64,000 nucleotides of DNA, taken from the NCBI RefSeq assembly GCF_036711975.1, contig NC_091970.1, positions 2,239,501 through 2,303,500 on the forward strand, in the 5' to 3' direction. The notes beneath the pieces are model-generated. The model was given only the letters and a program-made list of their open reading frames with translations. It searched no databases and had not been told where the DNA came from. Made by a program: the position numbers and the translations under genes. This stretch comes from Onthophagus taurus. Taxonomy: Eukaryota > Arthropoda > Insecta > Coleoptera > Scarabaeidae. Below are positions 21,436-32,112 of this stretch, one piece after another (positions within the stretch are counted from its first letter, which is position 1; every line of letters starts with the position of its first letter).

Positions 21436-24310
21436 TTTATCTCCCCAAAGGATCTGCTGCTAATCATCGCGACATGGAATTAACTAAATTAGCTGTAATT
21501 TCTGGTGAAGTATTCTACCATTCCCGTAATAATGCAGCTTTCAAGTCGTTTTTATTTTTAATATTTAGCTTCCAAATTTTGCGGTCAAGAAACTCCCATA
21601 CGTGCTCTATGGGATTGAGGTTGGGTGACTGTGGTGATGAGCATAGCTATTTAAGGACATTATACAGGGTGTCTCACGTAACTGGTTCGTTAGAACTTTT
21701 TCAGGTTCCACTATTCGTAGAGATTTAAAATTTTGGTAGCATGAGTTGTTCATTCGGAACTTTCGATCTAAAATATTTTCAAGATGGCCGCCACTTCTGG
21801 TCTACCGGAAGTAGACCATAACTTCGTTATTTCAAATGGAATGCTATAGTTTTTATTGCACCTTTTAATTGTACTTAAAAAAATATGTTGACTTTCATAA
21901 AAGTTTTTGGTACCTAGCGTTTTTCGTTTACGGATTATTTTGATTTTAAGATTTTTTTGGCAAATTTCACCATGCTCTTTAAAACCCTATATCCCAGCCA
22001 ACGTTCATTCAAAAAAGCTTTAAATTGGCACGATTACTCTTCAGATGCTCTCAAATAGATTGTCATATATTGTGTTAGAGTATCTTATACAGGATGGTCA
22101 AAAATTGAATTACCGTTTCTCCATATTCAATGGGGAGAAAGTCGAAAATTTTAAATGGAACGCCCCATATTTTATTAGCCTACACGAAAGGGAATTTAAT
22201 TCTCTACAATTTATCTATAAACATTCCTATATCTATTTATTGTAGTTTCTCTCATATTAGTAAATTTATCAAAACATGCAAGAAATGCAGGAAACGGTTT
22301 GTATTTTTATTAGAAGGCCATGACATTTGTACTATTAACACATTACTATTTGTACTATTAACTACGATTGATAATCTTTTAGTTTACTAGCTTTTACTTA
22401 CCAAAAATAACAAATAGAAGATCAAATAAATGAAACTATTAAAACAAAAAGTTAATGACAAAAATTAGATTTGAATAAAAATATAAATTTGTTATTAAAT
22501 TGAATTTGTAAATGCAATAAAATATTTATTTCGTTGTCTTCATCACTAGTGACCGGAAATATGCGATGTTTTTTGGTCTCGATATATCCAGAACTAAGAA
22601 ATTCTTTATCAATTTTTTGAAATTTTTCCTTGTGATGGGTGTTATGTTAGGTTAGGCATCTCTCATTGAAGTGTTCGACACGTCCTGTCCAAAAGTTTAT
22701 TACATTCGCCATCAATACAAAATAAATTTTAAATATCGGCTTTGGAATAATTTACCATGATGTTCAATGACTTACACCCGTCGTCAAATGTAACTAATGA
22801 CAACAATAATACAAACATGGACCAAAAACTGTCAAAATTCCATAGCTTTCTAATAAAAAAACCTGCATTTCGTGCATGTTTTAATAAATTTCGCAATATG
22901 AGGCAAACTACAATAAATAGGTATGGGAATGTTTATAGATAATTTGTAGAGAATTAAATTCTCTTTCTGATAGGCTAAAAAATATGGGGCATTCCATTTA
23001 AAATTTTCGACTTTCTCACCATTGAATATGGAGAAACAGTAATTCAATTTTTGACCACCCTGTATAAGATACTCCGATACAACAAATGACAATCTATTTG
23101 ATAATATCTGAAGAGTAATCGTGCCAACGTAGATCTTTTTTGAATGAACGTTGGTTGAGGTATGGAGTTTTAAAGAACATGTTGAAATTTCCCAAAAAAA
23201 GCTTAAAACCAAAATAACTCGAAAACGAAAAACGCTAGCTATAGTAGACGCCACGAGAGCTGGCAGTAAATCATCATTTTCCGCTCTTACAAATGCCATA
23301 CGTAGTTCACAAACCGCTAGAGAGTAATGTGTGTTAGAAAGAGATAGCATTAGTTTAATATGTCTGCTGTACAATTCAAATGGCCACGTCGAAAAAGTAC
23401 GTCTGTTCTTCTAAGGGATGTAACTCTATAATTATAACCTCAAATCGAAACATCTGGTGAGCGTTGTCATGAATCTGTCAGTGTTTTCACAAGCCGAAAA
23501 TGTTTTCTTTGAAAGGAAAATCATTAAATAATATCTTTGACAATGTTTGACATATAACCTCCATTACTAACATAACCTACATTAAATGTATGTGGTGAAA
23601 TAATCTAAGCCGAACGTCCATATCTTGATTCATACCATTTTTAAGCGATCTGTCACTGCCAGCTCTCGTGGTTTTTACTATACTAACAACTTTTATCAAA
23701 GTCAACCTATTTTTTTTACATACAATTAAACGGTGTAATAAAAAGTATATCATTCCATTTAAAATAGCGAAGTTATGGTCTATTTCCGGTAGACCGGAAG
23801 TGGCGGCCATCTTGAAAATATTTTAGATCGAAAGTTCCGAATGAACAATCCATGCTACGAAAATTTCAAATCTCCACGAATAGTGGAACCTGAAAAAGTT
23901 CTAACGAACCAGTTACGTGAGACACCCTGTATAATACGCATTCCTTTACAATGTGAGCTGTGTGCTTGGAATCATTACCGTTTTGGAATATCCACTGTGA
24001 TCCTAAGCCTAATTTATTGACCGATTCCTTTATATTAGTTCGCAATATGTTTCGTTGTGTAATCATAACCGAAAATATTGAATTTACTTTAATCCGGAAA
24101 TACAACAGTATGTCATAATATAGTATCCTTTTACTCATGTAATTTAGCAAAATCGACTTTTTTTTTCAGATTTGTTTCTGATATGAATGGCTTTTTTCTA
24201 GGAACTCTACTACTCTAGCTTTCACTTCGTAGTACAAGTCGAATTGTTGCCGCGAGTGATTTGGCTAAATCAATCGCAGTAGTTGTTGGATGATCCTTGA
24301 TTTTTTTAAA
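21435..24310 (-). pseudogene. Tc1-type transposase relic, split by a foldback insertion
   Basis: Minus-strand pieces in order: about 24300-24170 resembles the Tc1 helix-turn-helix end (HPTTTAIDLAKSLAATIR, then VPRKKPF). 24115-23932 carries part of the DDE domain (VNKLGLGSQWIFQNGNDSKH). 21664-21435 carries SPNLNPIEHVWEFLDRKIW and a PEITANLVNSMP tail. Stops interrupt several pieces, so no function is expected. The gap is exactly the foldback element at 21665-23929, and the reading frame resumes across it at one TA. The match to the Tc1 family comes from recognised motifs, not a search. Confidence 0.78.
21665..23929. mobile_element. 2.3 kb foldback element with nested inverted repeats
   Basis: Ends are CAGGGTGTCTCACGTAACTG and its reverse complement, flanked by TA (21663-21664 and 23930-23931). 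The arms of about 230 bp run to gctatagtttttattgcacc on the left, with mismatches. A second inverted pair lies inside: 22090-22300 (acaggatggtcaaaaattga) against 22860-23070 (tcaatttttgaccaccctgt). The inner copy looks like a second foldback. The element interrupts a Tc1 relic. Fragments of the same family occur at 35235-35405 and 39536-39760. The 174-residue open frame is only hairpin arm. Confidence 0.85.
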
Positions 24311-24317
24311 TTATATA

Positions 24318-25632
24318 CAGGGTGTCACACAAAAAACGCCCCAAGCTGTAACTCTGTCATTTATATTCTGATATTCATGAGCGAAGTATCAAATGAAATG
24401 GTTTGATGAATGCTATGATTCATGCTACAAATAAATTTATTCCAAGGCCATCTACAATTTCAGGCGATTATTAACTTTTGTTTTTCAAATTGCTCCATAT
24501 ATTTTTCTTCACGTCATTGGATAGAGATTCTTTTTCTGAATCCATTAATGTACAATACATCCATTTTGAATGTAATTTTAGCAGAGAAAAACACCTGTAT
24601 ATACGGGTTGTCACACAATAACGCCGCAAGCTGTAACTCTGTCATTAACTATCCGATTTTCATGAACGAGGTATCAAATGAAATGGTTTGATGTATCCTA
24701 TGATTCATGCTACAAATAAACTTTTTTCAATGCCCTCTTCAATTTCAAGCGATTATCAACTTTTGATTTTCAAATTGCGCGGTATATTTTTCTTCACGTT
24801 ATTGGATAGATTTTTTTTCTGAACCCATTGACGTACAATACATTAACATTAATTGTAATTTTAGCAGAGAAAAACAATTAAAACATTTTCCGAACATTGT
24901 CTGTAACACTGCAGTGTGCCATGGAAAAAAATAACACGCGAAACTGATAACAGTCATTAAATGTTATATCAATGCCCGAAGCAGTTGTAAATGATACTTA
25001 TAAGTTGTTTTTTTTTATTTATTCCATGGCATACTATAGTATAACACAAGTAACTTTAAGAGAATGTTACGAAAGTATTTTAATGTTTTTTTATGCTACA
25101 ATTACAATTAATGTTGATGTGTTGTACATTAATGGAATCTCTATCCAATAGCGTGAAGAAAAGCATACCGAGCAATTTGAAAATCAAAAGTTGATAATCG
25201 TTTGAAATTGAAGATGGCGTTGGAAAAAGTTTATTTGTAGCATGAATCATAGTATTCATCAAACCTTTTCATTTGATATTTCGCTCATGAAAATCAGGAT
25301 GTAAATGACAGAGTTACAGCTTGCGGCATTTTTGTGTGACAACCTGTATATACAGGTGTCTTTTTTCTGCTAAAATTACATTTAAAATGGATGTATTGTA
25401 CATCAATGGATTCAGAAAACCAATCTCTATCCAATGACGTGAAGAAAAATATATGCAGCAATTTGAAAAACAAAAGTTTATAATTGTATGAAATTGAAGA
25501 TGGCGTTAGTAAAAATTTATTTGTAGCATGAATCATAGTATTTATAAAACCATTTTATTTGATACCTGGGTCATGAAAATCGGAATGTAAATAACAGAGT
25601 TACAGGTTGGGGCGTTTTTTGTGTGACACCCG
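24318..25632. mobile_element. Foldback element with doubled arms
   Basis: Ends are CAGGGTGTCACACAAAAAAC and gtgtgacacccg, flanked by TA. A unit of about 285 bp (aagctgtaactctgtcat ... gcagagaaaaacacctgtat) occurs twice in tandem on the left (24318-24600, 24603-24880). It occurs twice inverted on the right (25075-25350, 25360-25632). A unique centre of about 190 bp lies between. No coding potential. Confidence 0.85.
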
Positions 25633-25639
25633 TATAACC

Positions 25640-27200
25640 TTTTTTGAGCTATAAATATAATGAGTTATACATTTTTTATGTAAAATATTAAAATAATATA
25701 GACTTGTAATATTCTTCATTTAAAAATTTCATTGAATTACATTTCAGGAGCTGAGATATTATCACTTTTCTGGTATATGAAACCAATTCGTTTCATTCAA
25801 AAGTACATTAGATAAGATATTTTTTATCAAAAAGCTTTTAGCATTAACTGTTATTATCTCATAAACAGCAAAAATGTTGTACACCAAATCATCCATATCT
25901 GTATTAGTCATCAGTGAAGAAAATTTAGAAAACTTTATCATTTTTGTGAATAATAATAATAATGTAATGTAATACAGAGTGGAGCAAACATTAAAAACAC
26001 CACAAATTTTGGAATACATAGACATTTCTGATATAATGAGTCATTTTAAATGCAATACCCTGTATATTATTGAAATGATTCTTATCGGAAATAAGATGAT
26101 GAATTACTCTCCTAATGATAATACATACCCGAGTAGTTCTCTGTTTTGATAGAAATAGAAGTAGAAATAGTTTTGTTTTAATTTTACTGGTTTCGAAGTA
26201 TTAAGCCATCATCAGGTATTAATTTTTTCGATCAAATTAGAAAAGGGAAAAGAATGGAATCATTTCATTTCGGAGTTTTCGAACGAACAAAAACAAGGGT
26301 CACAATACAAAGCGCACCGGATTTACGTAATTAATTTACTAATTAAACACAATGTGGTATTTATTTGGGGTTGTGAAAACCGAGGATTTGAAAATTATAA
26401 ATTTATACGGGGCGCGAATTCAATTTGTTGCTTGAATAAATTGCGTTTGAACAAGTTCAATTAAAATAAACCGATTTATTTTATTTTATTTAAAAAAAAC
26501 ATTTTAAATGAACTTGTTATTCGTTTTGTTTTAACTTTCTCATTCTTTACCCCTTTAATCTCATACCCTCGCTCAAATTGTAACTTTACAACTAACTAAC
26601 CTCGCGCATAATTGAGTTGAGTTAATAAAGTTTACTTACGTTTCAACTTTTCCCTTTCGTTTCCATAAAAATTATTATTAATTGAAATCTTCTTAAATTT
26701 TTTAATCTTTCTCTCGTTTTGTTGGTAATTTTCTGTTTTATTTGGTTTCGTTTTAAGTTGGTCCCACACTGAAATAAACAAAAATTAATTAATTAATTAA
26801 TATAATAAAAAATTATCTTTCCTAAAATAGTGTACTTTAATCTATTGATTAGTAAGGTGGAAGACATAATTACGCAATTAATTAAATTTAAACAATTTTT
26901 TTTTGATACAAAGCCCAGGAAATTCATCAAAACCTTATTGTTTATTTCGATTTCCCATTTTCCGCTTTATTTTCATTTTCCATCGGGTAACAACAAAAGA
27001 TAAACTCGAATTGTATTCATATTCGATTCAACGTTTTTTTTAGTTCGAAATTAAAGATAAAATTTTATTTTCACGGAGATTTTACAGATTTCGATTACGT
27101 AACTCTACCTTGATTTTCCAATAACCTTTTTGAACCAACCCCCTCACTCAATAACTCAATAAAACATTTATTTTACAAAATCGAATTAATTTTAATCAAC
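25640..27200. other. Intergenic stretch, no gene recognised
   Basis: AT-rich DNA with a short cttgaaatgcaataccctgta-type end near 26040 that may be a foldback remnant. Possible minus-strand splice donors (GAAAC|GTAAGT at 26637, CCAT|GTAAGT at about 27207) could belong to 5' untranslated exons of the large minus-strand gene, but this is not established. No conserved reading frame was found. Confidence 0.35.
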
Positions 27201-27289
27201 TTACATGGTTTTTTAGATCGATGTGATGTATTTTTTATCTTCTTAAAGCACGTTTGATAAGCACCAGTTTCGTTTTCGGCTGTGAAGGG

Positions 27290-27770
27290 GTTGTTTTCGG
27301 CTCGAAAGATTGTAAGTGAGAGAGAGAGAGAGATATAGATGAGAAAGATATTAAAACGCGTTTATTTTATTAATTAATTGCGGGCTATTTTTTTTTATTA
27401 AATATTAATTTCTTTTTAATTTTGATGCCAACGAAATTAATTTTTTTTGATTTTCGTGTGTGTGTCGCAGTAATCGTGTTAAATTTGATGTCAGTACACA
27501 AAAAAAAAGTGTTAATAGGAGGGCGCGCAGCTCCGAAACGGTCGGAGCTGAAGGTTTCGCGAATGTCGCGAATCTGGGGGCTGCGAAACGGGGGTATGGA
27601 TGGAGCAACCAGCATCTGGGGTCGAGAGTGAAAATCGAGCGCATGCGCACCATCCGATTTTAATTCCCATTTTGTGTGTTCAACAGAAAACCCCTTTTTA
27701 CCCCCTACCCGGGGGGGTCTCTTCGTCCGCGTCAAAGTCAACGTTCTGTGTGTGTGTCCCTTTTAAGAGC
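27290..27770. promoter_or_regulatory. CpG- and GC-rich segment, possible promoter region
   Basis: In a roughly 70% AT background this block is strikingly rich in CG: cgcagctccgaaacggtcgg, gcgaatgtcgcgaatctggg, cgagcgcatgcgcaccatcc and acccgggggggtctcttcgt. It also contains a GA repeat (gtgagagagagagagag) next to GTAAGT on the plus strand at about 27311. Such blocks in insect genomes are often promoters (inference). Direction is undecided: it could serve the minus-strand gene (its first exon missing so far) or an unannotated transcript. Overlapping open frames on both strands reflect composition. Confidence 0.35.
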
Positions 27771-28501
27771 ATTTCAGAAATGGTCTAATAACATCAGAAT
27801 GAGAATTTTCTGGAAATGAAAACATTTCAGTTTAAATTAAATTTATTAAAGTGTTTAATAAAAATATTATTTTTGTTACAAATTAAATTTGTAAACATTT
27901 TCATCGAAAAGCGCCATCTCTTGAAATCTATTAGTTCTAATATAAAAATATTAAATATCCTGTGTTAAAATAATAAACTACCACCCATAGTTAAAGTCTC
28001 TGATAGCATTATCTATCGGATAACGGAAAAATTGGTTACTACCACTGTATTTATCTTATAGATACCGCTATCTAAGGGATAACTTTTAAAATATCTGTAA
28101 CCCGTGGATTGGGTGCTATCTAAGGGATAACTGAGGATACCTAACCTCAAATAGGATTTATACTGACGTATAAAAATCGAGCGTTTTACTATTTCAGTTA
28201 AAATAAGAAAAGTAATATAAACTTAAATAAAAAACTATTAATAATTAACATTAGATAAAATCATCATGGATAATTTCTTCGATATTGGAGATAAAGACCA
28301 AATTTTTGAAGAATTCAATGAATTATTTCCCGTAAGAAGCGAAAGGATAATAAGGAGTAGAGTTGACCATTTAAATATTTATTCAGATGTTGAATTTATG
28401 ACTCAAATAGAAGATGTAATAATTGGAAAGAGATTAAGGCAGGGAAAGGGGGTTACGGGCAACAAGGGAGGGAGGAATATTTCAGAAGGGTGGGGTACTC
28501 A

Positions 28502-30719
28502 GGCCCACTACTACCACTCATAGTTAAAGTCTCTGATAGCGTTATCTATCGGATAGCTTAAAAATTGGTTACTACCACTGTATTTATCTTATAGATACCG
28601 CTATCCAACGGATAACTTTTGAAATATCTGTAACCCGTGGATTGGGTGTCGGATAAGTTGCTATCTAAGGGATAACTGCGGATACCTAACCTCAAATAGA
28701 ATTTATACTGATGTATAAAATCATCATGGATAATTTCTTCGATCAGTAACGGCGCTAGCAAATGAAGCGCCAGGGTGCGGGAACCGGAGTGCCCCCCCCA
28801 AGCATTTTGGGCGGAATGCGGGGAGGGAGCGCCCAAAATGCGGGCCAAAAATTAAAAATTCATTTTAATTTAAAAAAAGTAAAAAATGCATAATATAATC
28901 AAAGAAATATAAATAAACTTAAGAAAGACTGGAATAATCATAATCCATACTTCAGCAAAAATTTAAGAATTATACTGGTGAAAAACCAAACTTAAGGGAA
29001 TAGTCGGGAATACTCTGGTCAGAAATTAATTCGCAAGAAAAAGTCTGAAATTGCAATAGTTATAAACTAGACTTCAGCAAAAAACAGGAATTACATTGTT
29101 CAAAGTCCACATGAAGTCTGAAATTACTGTTCAGATGTCAATAGTTATGTGTTCAATAAAAGAATGCGAAGAATATGAACAATAAACCAATAGACTTGTC
29201 TTGTTATTGCACAGGACAGGAAATCACCAATACGGAAACTTTGCCAATAAGCACAAAAGCAAAGTAATAGCTACAGAAATGAGGTACCGGGTGGTAGAAG
29301 ATCCGTATAGATAACAAGAGGCTCCCAAGAAAAAGATCTAATGCTTCTAAAAAACTAAATACTGCTTTCTGAAGACTAGATACTGCTCTGGAAGATTAAA
29401 TACTGCTTTTTGAAGACTAGATACTGCCGACAGGTCTAAATACAGCATCTGAAACACTAAATACTACTTTCTAAAGACTAAAATTGCTTTGTGGAGACTA
29501 AATACTGCTTTCTGAAGACTAGATACTGCTAACAGGTCTAAATACTGCAAAAGAAAGATAAAATATTTTGGAGAAAACATACATAACTTTGGCAGAAGAC
29601 TAGATACTGCTTCTAGAAGACTAAATACTGCTTAGACTAGATACTGAAGACAGGTCTAAATACAGCGTCTGGAACACTAAATACTGCTTTCTAAAGACTA
29701 AAATTGCTTTGTGGAGACTAAATACTGCTTTCTGAAGACTAGCTACTGCTGACAGGTCTAAATACTGCAAAAGAAAGATAAGATATTGTTGGAGAAAATA
29801 TTAAAAAAGGCGCCGGCGCCCCCTTTTAGGCGGAGCCCGGGTGCAGTGCACCCCTTGCACCCCCCAGTAGTGCTGCCTCTGTCTTCGATATTGGAGATGA
29901 AGAACAAATTTTTGAAGAAATCAATGAATTATTTCCTATAAGAAGCGAAAGGATAATAAGGAGTAGAGTTGACCATTTAAATATTCATTCAGATATTGAA
30001 TTTATGACGATAAATGAGATTTCGTCTCTCGAAAAAAAGTTTTCATCGCCTTTTGAATCAAATAGAAGATGTAATATAACCTCCATCCATGACGTAAGTA
30101 ATTTGTTGATTGCTATTATTTAATGTAAAATTCATCAAAATTTTAGTAATAATGCTGTACCTCCTTCAAACCGTTTGTTGCTGACTCTTCGGTTTTATGC
30201 AATGAGTAACATGTTGCTATCCATAGCAGATTTTGTAGGAGTGAGTGTACAATTGGCATCTTCAGTCGTTCGTCATGTTAGTTGTGCCATTATTGTTTAC
30301 CATCACATTTTAACATACAATAATACGAGATATACATATTTTTTGCTTTCCTTGTCATGTAACTGCATCACTTTTTTTGTTTTCTATTACGTTTTTATGT
30401 TTGATAACAAATTCAAGAAGTTCGCATTCTTCTTTGATGAAATTGGTGGTTCGTCGCCTTTTCTCAGTCTCCATTTCCAAATTTTAATTTTAAGGTTAGA
30501 ACAGGTTAGAATATCGTCAAAATACCTAATAGTAGGTTTTTTGACCACATAGACCACATAATAGACCAAAAAATCCCTAGATTCCTTGGTTATCTCAAAG
30601 ATTTCTTAACTATGAGATAAATGGAGGTGGTAGTACGCACGACCCTGTTATCTACGAGATAAACTGTATCTTATAGATAGGTTACCTGACAGATAGCATT
30701 GGTTTGGTAGTAACGGGCC
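28502..30719 (+). mobile_element. Inner PIF/Harbinger element inserted in the retrotransposon
   Basis: Termini GGCCCACTACTACCACTC and TTTGGTAGTAACGGGCC form an imperfect inverted repeat, flanked by TCA (28499-28501 and 30720-30722). Plus strand: a transposase N-terminus interrupted by a hAT, continuing at 29882 (DIGDEEQIFEEINELFPIRS), then PPSNRLLLTLRFYAMSNMLL at about 30160. Minus strand: about 30486-30362 encodes METEKRRRTTNFIKEECELL and then KHKNVIENKKSDAVT, a Myb/SANT-like DNA-binding motif, broken by a stop. It is the same family as the outer element, and its copy keeps more of the antisense gene. Confidence 0.85.
28744..29881. mobile_element. Non-autonomous hAT-like element with internal minisatellite
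   Basis: Flanked by the 8-bp duplication TCTTCGAT (28736-28743 and 29882-29889). Termini are CAGTAACGGCGCTAG and, inverted, CAGAGGCAGCACTAC, the CAG..GC.CTA pattern of hAT ends. Sub-terminal parts are GC-rich (cgccagggtgcggg, ggcgccggcgcccc). The middle, 29340-29790, is a degenerate repeat of gactagatactgct / ctaaatactgctttctgaag. No transposase is present. The outer Harbinger shows the same coding target without the insertion. Confidence 0.88.
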
Positions 30720-31379
30720 TCAGTGAAAGCGGTAGATGATAGAAGGAGAGAAGGGATTGAGATGTGGAAAGAGCTGAAGAGCAGGGGTAGAGATGTACAG
30801 AGGCAAGAAAGAAGGGGGCAGATAAAGGAGAGCAGGTACAACCCTAAGTACGAGGAAATAATAACGGAGGGATTGCCGAAGTACCTGTCGGTGGAGGGGG
30901 ATGAGGAGGGGAAGAGGATGGTGGCAAGATTCAGATGCGGCAATGAGGAGAGAGCGAATAGGTGTTGGATGAGAGATGATGAGAGGGGTTGTAGGCTATG
31001 TGGGGGGGAGTGGGAGTCGTTGGAGCACCTACTGAGGGAGTGTGACGAGCTAAGAGAGGAAGTGATCGGCTGGAAGCAGGTGCTGGGGGAGGGGGCAGAG
31101 GGAAGAGAATGGATGAGGGAGGTGGTGGCGACAAGGCAGCGTAGGGAGATGCGGAGAGGAGATGGGGAGGGGTAGGATAGGAAATAAAATGTATTGTATT
31201 GTAATGTGATATATGTAATTGTAGTATTGTTAAAAATTTAATTGTCTGTGGAATGTATTGCTGATTTGGTAGCAATAAACTTAATTAATTAGAAGATGTA
31301 ATAAAACCTCCATCCATGACGTTTAAATTTAAATTACATTTAAAGTAAAATTTATCAAAATTTTAGTAATAATGCTGTA

Positions 31380-31576
31380 CAGTCGCGTTCAAGGGAAATG
31401 CGCACTCAAGATCAAGCGCTGTTGTGAGATCCGACATGCCGCTGGCTAAGCAGGACCGCCACAAGTCCCTTCTCCACGAGCTTCGTGTAAGCTCGACTCA
31501 GCCCGTTTAGCCAGCGGCATGTCGGGTCTCACAACAGCGCTTGACCTTGAGTGCGCATTTCCAGTGAACACGACTG
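31380..31576. mobile_element. 197-bp hairpin MITE at a TA site
   Basis: Nearly a perfect hairpin: cagtcgcgttcaagggaaat at the left and atttccagtgaacacgactg at the right. The arms continue through tgcgcactcaagatcaagcg and gacatgccgctggcta, with a loop around gaccgccacaagtccc. TA lies on both sides (31378-31379, 31577-31578). The other Harbinger copy at about 30160 has the same sequence (aatgctgtacctccttcaaa) without it, which proves the insertion and its exact ends. Confidence 0.92.
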
Positions 31577-32112
31577 TACCTCCTTCAAACCGTTTGTTGC
31601 TGACTCTTCGGTTTTATGCAATAGGTAACATGTTGCTATCCATAGCAGATTTTGCAGGAATGAGTGTACAATTGGCATCTTCAGTCGTTTATCATGTTAG
31701 TTGTGCCATTATTGTTTACCATCACATTTAAACATACAATGATTTGACTAATACGAGATATACATACTTGTTGCTTTCCTTGCCATGTAACTGCATCACT
31801 TTTTTTGTTTTCTATTACGTTTTTATGTTTGATAACAAATTCAAGAAGATTTTTCTCAGTCTCCATTTCCTAATTTTAATTTTAAGGTTAATACAGGTTA
31901 GAATATCGTCAAAATACCTAATAGTAGGTTTTTTAACTACATAGAGCTGTCAATTTAACATAATAGATCAAAAAATCGTTGATAATCTCAAGGATTTCTT
32001 AACTATGAGATAAATGGAGATGGTAGTACGCACGACCCTGTTATCTACGAGATAAATTGTATCTTATAGATAGCTTAACTGACAGATAGCATTGGTTTGG
32101 TAGTAACGGGCC

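Larger units (their letters stand above)
28423..31289 (+). mobile_element. 5'-truncated non-LTR retrotransposon inserted in the outer Harbinger
   Basis: Flanked by the 15-bp duplication TAGAAGATGTAATAA (28408-28422 and 31290-31304). Its sequence is GC-rich, unlike the surroundings. It begins 28423-28501 and resumes at 30723 after a second Harbinger insertion. Joined over one TCA, the plus-strand frame runs through to 31175. The C-terminal part carries a zinc knuckle at about 30988 (CRLCGGEWESLEHLLRECDE), as in R1/LOA-like reverse transcriptases. The 3' end is aataaacttaattaatt, without a long poly(A). Only the last 180 or so codons remain, so it is a dead-on-arrival copy. Confidence 0.82.
27968..32112 (+). 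mobile_element. Outer PIF/Harbinger-type element, degenerate, carrying several nested insertions
   Basis: The left end is actaccacccatagttaaag at about 27972, with the terminal bases degraded. The right end is ggtttggtagtaacgggcc at 32112. Its transposase begins at 28266 (MDNFFDIGDKDQIFEEFNE..). This is the N-terminal region of Harbinger transposases, with RSERIIRSRVDHLNIYSD matching the family's RxRV..F motif. It resumes after the nested retroelement at 31306, then reads PPSNRLLLTLRFYAIGNMLL (helix-turn-helix region) to about 31735. On the opposite strand, 31866-31681 encodes a Myb/SANT-like segment (LLEFVIKHKNVIENKKSDAV), the second protein typical of Harbinger elements. Catalytic DDE parts are missing, so it is inactive. 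Confidence 0.78.

Noticed and set aside
22850-23374. 174-residue minus-strand open frame
   Set aside because: It lies in the arm of a foldback element; the mirrored arm also gives open frames. No domain visible.
27385-27788. Five overlapping open frames on both strands in the CG-rich block
   Set aside because: Overlap in nearly every frame, with no splice or family support; explained by low stop-codon density in GC-rich DNA.
30931-31275. 114-residue Pro/Ser-rich minus-strand open frame
   Set aside because: Antisense shadow of the GC-rich retrotransposon frame, which has the recognisable zinc knuckle on the plus strand.
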